64,000 bases of DNA from Aeromicrobium tamlense (lineage in GTDB: Bacteria; Actinomycetota; Actinomycetes; Propionibacteriales; Nocardioidaceae), in contig NZ_JACBZN010000001.1 in assembly GCF_013408555.1 (NCBI RefSeq), positions 2,108,001 through 2,172,000 of the forward strand, read 5' to 3'. The notes under the pieces were generated by a model. It saw only the letters and a list, made by a program, of their open reading frames with translations. It was not told where the DNA came from and made no database searches. Below are positions 46,089 to 54,348 of this stretch, in pieces. Every line of letters begins with the position of its first letter. Within the stretch, counting starts at the first letter, position 1. A program made the position numbers and the translations under genes.

Positions 46089-48566
46089 TCAGCGCCAGTG
46101 CCCGTGCCCCTTCGGCTTGCCGACGTCGCCCTTGCGGTAGTCGCAGACGCCCTCGGGGAACACCTGCTCGAGGCGGGCGATCTCCGCGCGGCCGGGACGC
46201 CACGAGCCGTAGAGCCCCGACTTCACGGCCTTCGAGACCGGCTGGAGCGCGCACTTCCAGATGCCGCCCTCGTACGGGGCGCCGGCCACGCGACGCGAGC
46301 TGGAGTAGATCGGGAAGCGCTGCGTGCACTCCCCCGCGGCCTTCGTGTCGAGGACGCCGTTCCAGACCTTCGGCCCAGCGGCGATGACCTCACCGCTCGT
46401 GGTGAAGCACGTGTCCACCGCGCGCGCCGGCTTGTTGCCCGAGACGCCCTTCCTCGGGTTCCGCGCGATGTTCGCCATCCACTCGTCGACGACCTCGAAC
46501 GCCCGCAGCGTCGGGTCGTAGTCCTGCTGAGGCCGGGCGTCGGCGAACCAGATGACCTGGTTCGAGGCGTCCCGGTCGACGTTGAGCATGCGCTGGCGCA
46601 CCGCGAACGACTGCTGGGTGTTGTGCATGTCCAGCTCGTCCTCGAGGTACGGCCGCAGGTCGATGATCGGGATGTCGATGTCGCCCTGGAACTGCATGCC
46701 CGAGGCGTAGGCCGCGCGGATGGCCTTCAGGTCGCCCGACCGCCGCGGCGCGGGTGCGTCGCCGCCGGGGCTGAGGTTCATGTTGCGCGAGCTCCACGGG
46801 TCGAAGTTCTGCGGAGTCGTGGCGCCGGCGAACGGTGCCCCCTCGGTCACCATGTCGCGGGCCTCCTTCCAGCTGCCCACCTTGGCGTTGAGGTCGACGA
46901 ACTCGGCCGGCGTGATGACGCCGTCCTTCAGCGCCTGCAGGCCGTACTGGACGCCCACGTTGTCCCACGGCACGCGGGCGTACCCGTCGGAACCGGTGCC
47001 GTAGATGTTCACGAGGTCGGCGAAGTGGGTCCACTGGACGCCCTCGGTGCCCTGCGCGAGCTTGTCGAGGTCCTGCACGTCGGTGAACGTCGGGTTGAGC
47101 GCCAGCGGCGTGAGCCCGAACCAGCCGGGCTTGCACTCCATCAGCGGGGGCGCCGCCGAGCCGGGCGCACGGTCCATCACCTGGTAGCCCAGCGCCTGCA
47201 TCGCCCCGTACAGCTGGTTCCACTGCGCGATCTCGCCGGCGGACAGGTTCTTCGGCTCCTTCGTGCCGTTGAGGCCGATGATCGCCTGCCGGACCTCGGG
47301 GTCCTTCCACTTCGGGTTCGCCCGGTCGGTGGCGTCGAAGTAGTGCTCCAGCAGCTCGCAGTCGCCCACGTGGATGATCTGCGTGACCATGTCGGGGTAC
47401 GAGTACTGCGGGATCGCCGCGTCGATGATGCCCGGGTGGTTCTGCGCGTAGACGTACTGCTGGATCGCGCCGCCCGAGCCACCCACGGCCACCGTGTAGT
47501 CCGGCACGCCGTAGGTCTCGATCGCGCGCTCCTTGAGCATCAGCGCGGTCTCGCCGCCGAGCTGCAGGTTGTAGTGCGTGCTGGTGCGGGTGCCGCTCGA
47601 CCACATGACGCCGTAGCCCCGGCCGAGCAGGTCGGCGGGCAGCATCGCGCTGTCGCTCGTGGTGCCCTGCGCGTGCCCGATGGCGACGCCGCCCTGGAAG
47701 CTGAACACGAGGCGGCGGTTCCACAGCGCGTCGTCGGGACGCTCGGGATCGGCGTCGCCCACGGGCGCGAGCGCCGCGATGCTGTAGACGAAGCGGTTGA
47801 CCGTGCCGCGCTCCCACCGCACCACGAACGGCACCTGCTGACCGTCCTTCGTCGTCGTGGTCGCGGTGTCGGCCGGCGCGTTCGCCGGGTCGTCGAGCCA
47901 GTGGAACCGGTTGTCCGTGGTGGAGCGGTAGACGTAGCCGATGCGGCGCTCCGCGGCGCAGTTCGCGCTCCAGCCGACGGTCTCGGCGTCGGCGGTCGGG
48001 TAGCCGCGCCCGTCCTGCGGGTAGTCGCCGTCCGCGTCCTCGCGCGCCACCGCGATGCCCTGCCGGTCCTGGTTGTCCACGATCGGCTGGCCGAGGATCT
48101 TGCGGCCGTCGAAGCGGCCGCGTGCCGTCGTGCAGACGAACGGCTGCTGCTGCGGTCCGGAGAAGATCGGCCCGGACTCGGGGAAGTTCGTGACGCGCAG
48201 CGAGGCGGAGCGGGCGCCGTGCCGGGCGCCCCTGCGGACCTCGGCCCGCAGCGTGGTCCGCCCGACGCGCAGGTCGTCGACGAGTCCGACGAGGGTGCGG
48301 TCGGAGGTCAGGTCGAAGGCGTCGGTGACGTCGGCCGCGCCGGCGCGGATCACCACGTCGGACGGCCGCACCTGCTTCGGCAGACTCACCTCGACGAGCG
48401 CGTCACCCGCGGAGACCTGGTCCGGGGCGCTCGACAGCACCTCGATGCGCAGGGCGTTGCCGTGGCGCGGGCTGCCGGCCTCGGCGGCGACGGTGGCGCC
48501 CGCGACGAGCGCGAGCCCGGCGGCGCCGACGAGGACGAGACGGAGGGGACGGTGGGGTGCACGCAT
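46089..48566 (-). CDS. Secreted DUF6351 family alpha/beta-hydrolase-like protein
   Basis: An 825-residue exported protein. The signal peptide covers about residues 1-30 (LVLVGAAGLALVAGATVAAEA). A beta-rich N-terminal domain of about 110 residues follows. The large remainder has a hydrolase-like elbow TVAVGGSGGAIQQYVYA (about 355-371) and a terminal His/Lys-rich tail. It resembles DUF6351, in which enzymatic activity has not been settled; esterase or depolymerase activity is plausible. A perfect CRP/GlxR-type site lies 52 bp upstream within the promoter. Confidence 0.82.
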   Translation of the reverse strand: MRAPHRPLRLVLVGAAGLALVAGATVAAEAGSPRHGNALRIEVLSSAPDQVSAGDALVEVSLPKQVRPSDVVIRAGAADVTDAFDLTSDRTLVGLVDDLRVGRTTLRAEVRRGARHGARSASLRVTNFPESGPIFSGPQQQPFVCTTARGRFDGRKILGQPIVDNQDRQGIAVAREDADGDYPQDGRGYPTADAETVGWSANCAAERRIGYVYRSTTDNRFHWLDDPANAPADTATTTTKDGQQVPFVVRWERGTVNRFVYSIAALAPVGDADPERPDDALWNRRLVFSFQGGVAIGHAQGTTSDSAMLPADLLGRGYGVMWSSGTRTSTHYNLQLGGETALMLKERAIETYGVPDYTVAVGGSGGAIQQYVYAQNHPGIIDAAIPQYSYPDMVTQIIHVGDCELLEHYFDATDRANPKWKDPEVRQAIIGLNGTKEPKNLSAGEIAQWNQLYGAMQALGYQVMDRAPGSAAPPLMECKPGWFGLTPLALNPTFTDVQDLDKLAQGTEGVQWTHFADLVNIYGTGSDGYARVPWDNVGVQYGLQALKDGVITPAEFVDLNAKVGSWKEARDMVTEGAPFAGATTPQNFDPWSSRNMNLSPGGDAPAPRRSGDLKAIRAAYASGMQFQGDIDIPIIDLRPYLEDELDMHNTQQSFAVRQRMLNVDRDASNQVIWFADARPQQDYDPTLRAFEVVDEWMANIARNPRKGVSGNKPARAVDTCFTTSGEVIAAGPKVWNGVLDTKAAGECTQRFPIYSSSRRVAGAPYEGGIWKCALQPVSKAVKSGLYGSWRPGRAEIARLEQVFPEGVCDYRKGDVGKPKGHGHWR

Positions 48567-48617
48567 GCCTGACTCCCAACAGGACAGCCCGAGAGACTTG
48601 ATGTTCGAGCACCCTAC

Positions 48618-48633
48618 TGTGACCTACGTCACA
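48618..48633 (-). promoter_or_regulatory. CRP/GlxR-type site in the DUF6351 promoter
   Basis: TGTGA-CCTACG-TCACA is a perfect TGTGA-N6-TCACA palindrome. On the minus strand it lies just upstream of TAGGGT, a -10 candidate, in the -35/-10 spacer, and overlaps the last codons of the upstream gene. The place suggests repression by a cAMP-responsive regulator. Confidence 0.6.
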
Positions 48634-49325
48634 TTGTCACGACCTGCGGACGAAGGCGACTCGCCCCGGTCCTCCCGCGCCGTCTCGTAGGCGGGCTCGC
48701 GCAGGCGCCTGACCCAGTCGTAGTTCTGCAGTCCCGGGACCGTCCTGCGGACGGGGTCGAACGAGGGCTGCTCGGCGGACTCGTGCAGCAGTCGCAGCAC
48801 CGCGAAGGCGACCCAGGCGCCCTGCCCCTCGGCACGCAGCAGCACGTACTGCTGCGGTTCCGTGGGCGCGGCGGCCAGCAGCAGCGGACCCTCGGGTCCG
48901 CGGTACGGCAGCAGCGTCGTCGACAGGTGCCAGCCCGAGGACTTCACGGGGCGCAGCAGGAAGCGACTGAACCGCCCCGAGCCGGTGCTGGCGAGCAGCA
49001 CGTCGGCATCGCCCTGCTGGGGCAGCCGCAGGGCGAGGCCCTGGATGTCGGGCCAGCCGTGCGGGAACCCGAACGCGGCGGAGACGCGGACGATCGCGCG
49101 CTCGGTGCCGGGCTCGTCGAGCCACGGGACCCCGGTCGGCAGCAGCGTGCCCGTGCGGGTGAGCTCGGCCTCCCACACCGTGCCGCGTGGGTGCAGCGGC
49201 TTGCGGGCCCGACGAGCCATCGCGACGGCGTGCGTGGCGCCCTCGAGGACCAGCCCGCCGGCCCGCGCGGCCACGCGGCCGGCTCCGGTGGCGAGCTCCT
49301 CGGCGGCGCGGGGCAGTGAGGTCAT
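48624..49325 (-). CDS. Catalase-like conserved protein, function unknown
   Basis: A 233-residue cytoplasmic protein. The sequence RKPLHPRGTVWEAELTRTG, then VPWLDEPGTERAIVRVSAAFGFPHGWPDIQGLALRL, follows the plan of the catalase core (HAKG... VRFS... DPRG.ALK). The full heme-binding set is not obvious, and relatives are often named phosphodiesterase without clear support. It is the last gene of the katE-glycosyltransferase operon, 16 bp after the epimerase gene. Treat the function as open. Confidence 0.65.
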   Translation of the reverse strand: MTSLPRAAEELATGAGRVAARAGGLVLEGATHAVAMARRARKPLHPRGTVWEAELTRTGTLLPTGVPWLDEPGTERAIVRVSAAFGFPHGWPDIQGLALRLPQQGDADVLLASTGSGRFSRFLLRPVKSSGWHLSTTLLPYRGPEGPLLLAAAPTEPQQYVLLRAEGQGAWVAFAVLRLLHESAEQPSFDPVRRTVPGLQNYDWVRRLREPAYETAREDRGESPSSAGRDNVT

Positions 49326-49341
49326 CGGGGCTCCTGACGGG

Positions 49342-50340
49342 TCACGGGTGCAGCGGGGGCATCGTGCTGCCGGCGCGCTCGGGGATGCCCGACAGCAGCG
49401 CGTTGACCGCGTCGCGTCCCGAGTGGTCCGGGGTCCAGTCCAGCTCCGTCCGGGCGCGCTCGGTGGACATCAGGGGCGCGCGCATCAGCGCACCCAGCAG
49501 GCTTCCGGGCACCGGAGCGGCGTGCACGCGCCACGCGGCGCCGAGCACGGCCTGCACGGCGCGCGCCGGGACCTCGACCGTGCGCGCACCCATGAGCTCG
49601 CCCAGCTCGGGATGGCGCAGCACCCCCTCGCCCGCGAGGTTGAACGGGCCGCTGACGGGGCGCTCGACCGCGGCCCGGATCGCACGGCCGACGTCGCCGG
49701 CGTGGATCGCCTGGAACCGGAGCCCGGCGGGCACGGGCAGGATCGGGATGCGGCGGCGATCCAGCAGCGCGGGCCTCGCGAGGGCGCCGCCGAAGATGCG
49801 GCGCTGCTCGCTCGCGGCGGAGCGCTGGAACACGAAGGCGGGACGCAGTCGCACCACGCGGACGTCCGGGTGCGACGCCTCGAAGCCGTCGAGGGTGCGC
49901 TCCACGTAGGCCTTCTCGCGGCAGTAGGTCGCCTCCGAGGCACCGTCCGTCAGCCACGACTCGTCGACGGGCGTGTCGTGCTCGACCGGCGAGTAGGCGG
50001 CCACCGACGACGCGACGACGACCTTCGGCACGCCGACCGCCTGGACCGCGTCGAGCACGCGCCGGGTGCCCACGGCGTTCGTGGCCCAGGTGACGTCCTG
50101 GCGGTGCGTCGGCTGGAACTTCCAGGCGAGGTGCACCACGGCGTCGGCACCGGTGAGGACGGTCGTGAGCTCGTCGTGAGAGACGTCGGCGGCATGCCAG
50201 CGCACCGAGGAGGCCCCCGCATTCGCGATCTCGGGCAGACGGCGCGCGACGGCGGTGAGCTCGTGCTCGCCGCCGGTGGACAGCTCGCGCAGGGCGGCGG
50301 ACCCCAGGTTCCCGGTCGCGCCGGTGATGACGATCCTCAT
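49342..50340 (-). CDS. NAD-dependent epimerase/dehydratase, extended SDR
   Basis: A 332-residue extended SDR. The NAD motif is VITGATGNLGSAALREL (about 4-20). The catalytic serine lies in VVASSVAAYS, and the tyrosine in EATYCREKAYVER with the lysine four residues after it. These enzymes act on nucleotide sugars or related carbonyl compounds. Its ATG overlaps the glycosyltransferase gene by four bases. Lying between glycosyltransferases and the catalase-like gene, it may make the sugar donor or modify the product. Confidence 0.87.
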   Translation of the reverse strand: MRIVITGATGNLGSAALRELSTGGEHELTAVARRLPEIANAGASSVRWHAADVSHDELTTVLTGADAVVHLAWKFQPTHRQDVTWATNAVGTRRVLDAVQAVGVPKVVVASSVAAYSPVEHDTPVDESWLTDGASEATYCREKAYVERTLDGFEASHPDVRVVRLRPAFVFQRSAASEQRRIFGGALARPALLDRRRIPILPVPAGLRFQAIHAGDVGRAIRAAVERPVSGPFNLAGEGVLRHPELGELMGARTVEVPARAVQAVLGAAWRVHAAPVPGSLLGALMRAPLMSTERARTELDWTPDHSGRDAVNALLSGIPERAGSTMPPLHP

Positions 50341-51179
50341 GCAGGACACGTACCCGCGGCGCGTGCTCTCACACCCCAGCCGTCGCCGCGGCGCTCGACC
50401 AGGCCCTGCTCCTCGAACGCCTCGAGCCAGCCCGTCATGGGCCAGCGGCCCCAGCGGCGGTGGAACAGCGCCCCGTTGCGCAGGATGTCGTCGAGGTGGT
50501 CCACCGGGGGCCGTTGCACCGGGTGGTGCTGGTGGAAGGCCCTCGCGCCGCCGGTCCAGCCGAGGTCGACGCCCGCGCGCGCGGCGCACTGCGAGAAGTC
50601 GGTGTCCTCGCCTCCGTAGCCGACGTACTCCTCGTGGAAGCCGCCGATGCGGTCCCACGTCTCGCGGTGCACCGCGAAGGAGAGCGACCAGAACAGGTCG
50701 GGGTCGCCTCCTCGGATCCGCTCCCCCGGGGCCGGCGCCGGCCGGGCGGCGTGCGGTGAGTCCCACGCCTCGACGTCCTCCGGGTAGCCCTCCGGCGGCG
50801 GGGGCGGGAGGTAGGTGACCGGGCCGCACCACAGGAGGTCCGGCTCGGTGGTCACGGCGTCCACGTAGTCCTGCACCAGCCCCGGCGAGACCAGGCAGTC
50901 GACGTCGAGGAACACCAGCACCTCGGCGCCGGTACGGAGCGCGGCGTCGGCGCCCGCGTTGCGCGCGGCGGCCAGCGGCAGACCGAGCGGGTCGCGATCG
51001 ATCGCGAGGGCGTGGACGGCAGGTGGCGCCTCCGGGCTCCACTCCAGCAGCTCCGGGTCGTCCATCGCGACGAGCACGCGCTGGTCCGGCAGGCGGGTGT
51101 TGCGGGCCAGGCTTGCGTGCTGCGCCCGCAGGTGGTCGTGACGCCCGTGGGCGACGGTGATCACCGCGACGGACGTCAT
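50337..51179 (-). CDS. Family 2-type glycosyltransferase
   Basis: A 280-residue GT-A glycosyltransferase. The nucleotide-sugar site is VAVITVAHGRHDHLRAQ at the start, the metal-binding DxD is FLDVDCLVSP (about 91-95), and the acceptor/catalytic part is GGFHEEYVGYGGEDTDFSQ, like galactosyltransferase-type GT2 enzymes. It probably transfers a hexose in the cytoplasm. It overlaps both neighbours by four bases, so it is translationally coupled within the katE operon. Confidence 0.88.
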   Translation of the reverse strand: MTSVAVITVAHGRHDHLRAQHASLARNTRLPDQRVLVAMDDPELLEWSPEAPPAVHALAIDRDPLGLPLAAARNAGADAALRTGAEVLVFLDVDCLVSPGLVQDYVDAVTTEPDLLWCGPVTYLPPPPPEGYPEDVEAWDSPHAARPAPAPGERIRGGDPDLFWSLSFAVHRETWDRIGGFHEEYVGYGGEDTDFSQCAARAGVDLGWTGGARAFHQHHPVQRPPVDHLDDILRNGALFHRRWGRWPMTGWLEAFEEQGLVERRGDGWGVRARAAGTCPA

Positions 51180-52165
51180 CGCGCGACCGGCTCCGCGACG
51201 AGTCCGGCGACGAGCGCCGCGAACCGCTCGGGTGCGTGGCCGTCACACCAGCGCTCCCAGCCTGAGCCGTCGAGGCGTGCGGCGCGCTCGAGCCGCTCCG
51301 CCCACCCGGCCGCGGGGAACCCGAACTCGACGAGTGCCGGCCACGACTCCCCGGCCAGCACGCGCGCGGTGGAGTGCTGCTCGTCGTGCGGCCGGTCGGC
51401 CGGGATGACGATCGCCGGGCGGCGTGCCGCGGCGACCTCGGCGATCGCGTTCTGGCCGGCGTGCGTCACCACGACGTCGGCCTCGCAGATCGAGGGGAAC
51501 GGATCGGCGAGCCACGGTCCGTCGGCACCGCCCAGCACCTCCCACTGCCAGCCGGGCGTCTGGGCCCGGGCGACCTCGAGCTCCGCGTCGGTGAGGCCGC
51601 CGCCGCCCCTGCCGCCGAGCACCACGACGCGTCGCGCCGACGTCCTCCGGACGGGCTGGTCCTGCACCGGGAATCGCGAGACCGCGCCGACGCAGTGGAG
51701 CGGCTCGTCCACGCCACGCACCATGCCCTCGGCCTCCTCGGGCCAGAACGCGACGAGCGCGCTCGAGGCAGCCCGACCCAGCCGGTGGGCGCGGTCGCCG
51801 CGGTCGCCGGGCAGGACGACCGAGACCACCGGGACCCCGTGCAGGCGGGCCAGCAGCGCGACCTCGACCGAGACGTCGCTGACGACGAGGGACGGGGCCG
51901 TCTCGCCGATCCACGTCGAGATCGCGGCCATCCGCGAGCGCAGCCCCGGCTCGCCGAGCGGCGCCCAGTGCAGGAAGCCGTCGGCGGTGTCGCCGGCCTC
52001 CTCGGCCCACGCGTCGTCGCGCTCGAGCCGGACCCACTCCCCCGCCCAGCCTTCCGGCTTCGGCAGGGACGACAGGCCGGTCACCGGCTCGTCCAGCGAC
52101 TGCGCGAGGACGGTGGCGCGGTGCAGATGGCCGCTGCCCTGGTGGTGGACGTAGTAGCCGATCAT
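51176..52165 (-). CDS. GT-B glycosyltransferase, MurG/GT28-like
   Basis: A 329-residue GT-B fold enzyme. The N-terminal half begins IGYYVHHQGSGHLHRA, a glycine/histidine loop of the GT28 group. The C-terminal donor half shows VVLGGRGGGG, DVVVTHAGQNAIAEVAAARRP and a PADRPHDEQHSTA segment, which together bind the UDP-sugar. The acceptor is unknown. It overlaps the next and previous genes by four bases. Confidence 0.85.
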   Translation of the reverse strand: MIGYYVHHQGSGHLHRATVLAQSLDEPVTGLSSLPKPEGWAGEWVRLERDDAWAEEAGDTADGFLHWAPLGEPGLRSRMAAISTWIGETAPSLVVSDVSVEVALLARLHGVPVVSVVLPGDRGDRAHRLGRAASSALVAFWPEEAEGMVRGVDEPLHCVGAVSRFPVQDQPVRRTSARRVVVLGGRGGGGLTDAELEVARAQTPGWQWEVLGGADGPWLADPFPSICEADVVVTHAGQNAIAEVAAARRPAIVIPADRPHDEQHSTARVLAGESWPALVEFGFPAAGWAERLERAARLDGSGWERWCDGHAPERFAALVAGLVAEPVAR

Positions 52166-53232
52166 GCGGCGAGCGGCGTCGACACCGCCCGGTACAGGTC
52201 CTCGTACCGGTCCACCATCGTCGAGATCGAGCAGCGCTCGACCGCGGCCCGCCGGACGCGCGACCGGTCGAGCCGGGCCGCGAGGTGCATGGCCCGGGCC
52301 AGACCGTCGACGTCGTCCGCCGCGGCGAGCGCACCGACGGTGCCGTCGACGAACTCCGGCAGGGCGCCCCTGGCGAACGCGGCGACGGGCGTGCCGCAGG
52401 CCATCGCCTCGGCGGCCACGAGTCCGTAGGGCTCGTCCCACATCGGCGTCACCACGGCCACCCGCGCCGAGCCCACCGCGGCCCGCAGCGAGTCGTGCGT
52501 GAGATGTCCGAGATACCGGACGTCCCCACCGAGCCGCGGCTCGATCTGCGTGCGGAAGTAGTGCGCGTCCAGCGACGGCCCGGCGAGGTCGAGCGGCATC
52601 CCGGCCGCCCGCGCCGCGTCGATCGCCAGGTGCGGACCCTTCTCCGGCACGAGCCGACCCGACCAGATCGCCGCGCGGCCGCCGGGCCCGGGCCACCACC
52701 GCTCGACGTCCACCCCGTTGGGGATGGTCGTCGTCGGGGTGACGTGGGCCCACGCCTGCGCCGTGAAGCGGCTGACCGCCACGAACGTGCTGGCGGGCGA
52801 CGCGAACTTCAGGGCGGACTCCAGCCACGGCACCGGCGGCGTGTGCAGCGTCGTCACCATCGGCACGTCGAGCATCGCCGACATCGCCACGGGCAGGTGG
52901 TGGAGGCTGTTGTTGTGGATGACGTCGAACCGGCGGGCGTTCCGCGCGAGGTCGAGCATGAGCCCGAGGTAGGCGTGGTGCTCGTCCATCCAGGCCCCGG
53001 GCGTCACGTCGAGGTCCGGACGGTTCACCTCCTCGTGCCGCAGCGCCTCCACCGGCAGCTCCGCCGTGCGCAGATCGGGGTCCGATCCCGGCGCAGCGAA
53101 CAGCGAGACGTCGTGGCCGCGCTGGGTCAGCTGGCGGGCGAGGGCGTGCGTGTGCGCCTCGAGTCCGCCGGCGAAGGGCTCGCTGATCGGGAACCGGCTC
53201 GAGGCGATGAGGCAGATCCGCAGGCCGCTCAC
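52162..53232 (-). CDS. Family 4-type glycosyltransferase
   Basis: A 356-residue GT4 enzyme. The donor-side motifs include SGRLVPEKGPHLAIDAA (about 195-211), then VVTPMWDEPYGLVAAEAMACGTPVAAF with the catalytic E-x7-E arrangement. The N-terminal half has FAGGLEAHTHALARQLTQRGHDV and binds the acceptor. I chose the GTG at 53232, which overlaps the upstream gene by four bases (GTGA). The acceptor is not known. Confidence 0.88.
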   Translation of the reverse strand: MSGLRICLIASSRFPISEPFAGGLEAHTHALARQLTQRGHDVSLFAAPGSDPDLRTAELPVEALRHEEVNRPDLDVTPGAWMDEHHAYLGLMLDLARNARRFDVIHNNSLHHLPVAMSAMLDVPMVTTLHTPPVPWLESALKFASPASTFVAVSRFTAQAWAHVTPTTTIPNGVDVERWWPGPGGRAAIWSGRLVPEKGPHLAIDAARAAGMPLDLAGPSLDAHYFRTQIEPRLGGDVRYLGHLTHDSLRAAVGSARVAVVTPMWDEPYGLVAAEAMACGTPVAAFARGALPEFVDGTVGALAAADDVDGLARAMHLAARLDRSRVRRAAVERCSISTMVDRYEDLYRAVSTPLAA

Positions 53233-54335
53233 GACAGCAGCCTCCGGTAGAGCTCCTCGTGGGCGCGGGACACCGCGATCCGCTGGGCGCGACGCTCGTC
53301 CACGTCGGCCCCGTGGTCGGGCCGGGCGGCGTGCGCGAACCAGACCGCGTCGCGCAGGGACTCGGCGTCGAAGTGCGACTCGTCGAAGCCGTAGCTCAGC
53401 ACCGGCCCCTGGTCCGCATAGAAGCCGCACGTCGGCGCCACCACGGTGGTGCCGAGGTCGCGGCACGCCTCCAGCCAGCCCGAGTGCGTGCCGAAGCGGT
53501 AGGGCAGGACGGCCACGTCGAGGCTCGCGAGGTACTCCCACAGCTGGTCGTCGGGCAGGAAGTCGTGCACCCGCAGGTCGATCCGGCCGGCGGCGGCCTT
53601 CTGCTCGAGCCAGCGCGCGAGCTCGTCGTCGCGCCGGGCGCCGTCGGCGTCGAGGACGTCGCGGTGACCGTTGACCTGCAGGACCGCACCGGGCAGGCCC
53701 GCGAGCGTCTCGTCGAGCACCTCCAGCACCGGGAACGGGTCCATCGACTCGCGCAGGCTCTTGATGTGCACGCCCACGCGGAACTCGTCCGTGTCACGGG
53801 CGGCCCGCTCGCGGCGGAGCCGCGCCATCGTGTCGAGCTCGACGACGTGCGGGTGCGGCAGCACGATCGCCTCCCGGTCCCAGCGGCGCCGGATCTGCGC
53901 GGCGGCGCCCTCGGTGAGGGTCACCACCGCGTCGGCGGCGGTGATGAGGACGCCGAGCTGCTCGTCGTGCAGCTGCGGGGTCGGGTGGTGCGGGTTGCGC
54001 AGGTCGTGCGCGGTCAGCACCAGGGGCTTGCCGCGCTCGCGGAGGACGTCGACGAGTCGCTGGAGGTCCTCCGGCGAGCAGGCGTCGAAGCCGAACTGCA
54101 CGTGGAACACGTCGAAGTCGGCCGTGGCCGCCCACTCCGGACGCAGCATGACCGGCGGCCACCACGTGCTGGTGGTTGAGCGCGAGGGGTGGTCGGGGTC
54201 GGGATCCGGCAGGTGCACGAACGGGCTCGGCCCGTCCGGCGGACGCAGGTGCCGCACGTAGACGTGCGTCGACGGGACGGAGGCGATGCGCAGCGACCCG
54301 GTGGCGGTGCGCTCTGCGACGAAGTTCGTGGTCAA
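53229..54335 (-). CDS. Glycosyltransferase, GT4-like
   Basis: A 368-residue GT-B fold protein. The N-terminal half contains FHVQFGFDACSPEDLQRL and LVLTAHDLRNPHHP, and the C-terminal half has FLPDDQLWEYLASLDVAVLPYRFGTHSGWLEACRDLGTTVVAP, typical of GT4 donor binding. A TTG at 54335 is the most likely start, 13 bp after the katE stop, with GGGGACC upstream. It begins the glycosyltransferase block behind katE. Sugar and acceptor are unknown. Confidence 0.8.
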   Translation of the reverse strand: MTTNFVAERTATGSLRIASVPSTHVYVRHLRPPDGPSPFVHLPDPDPDHPSRSTTSTWWPPVMLRPEWAATADFDVFHVQFGFDACSPEDLQRLVDVLRERGKPLVLTAHDLRNPHHPTPQLHDEQLGVLITAADAVVTLTEGAAAQIRRRWDREAIVLPHPHVVELDTMARLRRERAARDTDEFRVGVHIKSLRESMDPFPVLEVLDETLAGLPGAVLQVNGHRDVLDADGARRDDELARWLEQKAAAGRIDLRVHDFLPDDQLWEYLASLDVAVLPYRFGTHSGWLEACRDLGTTVVAPTCGFYADQGPVLSYGFDESHFDAESLRDAVWFAHAARPDHGADVDERRAQRIAVSRAHEELYRRLLS

Positions 54336-54348
54336 TCCAGGTCCCCGA

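Noticed and set aside
46098-48572. Plus-strand frame antisense to the DUF6351 gene
   Set aside because: The minus-strand protein has a signal peptide and hydrolase elbow; the antisense frame has neither motifs nor a ribosome-binding site.
50346-50351. GGGTAC box upstream of the epimerase gene
   Set aside because: It lies within the end of the overlapping glycosyltransferase gene, in a coupled operon where a separate promoter is not needed.
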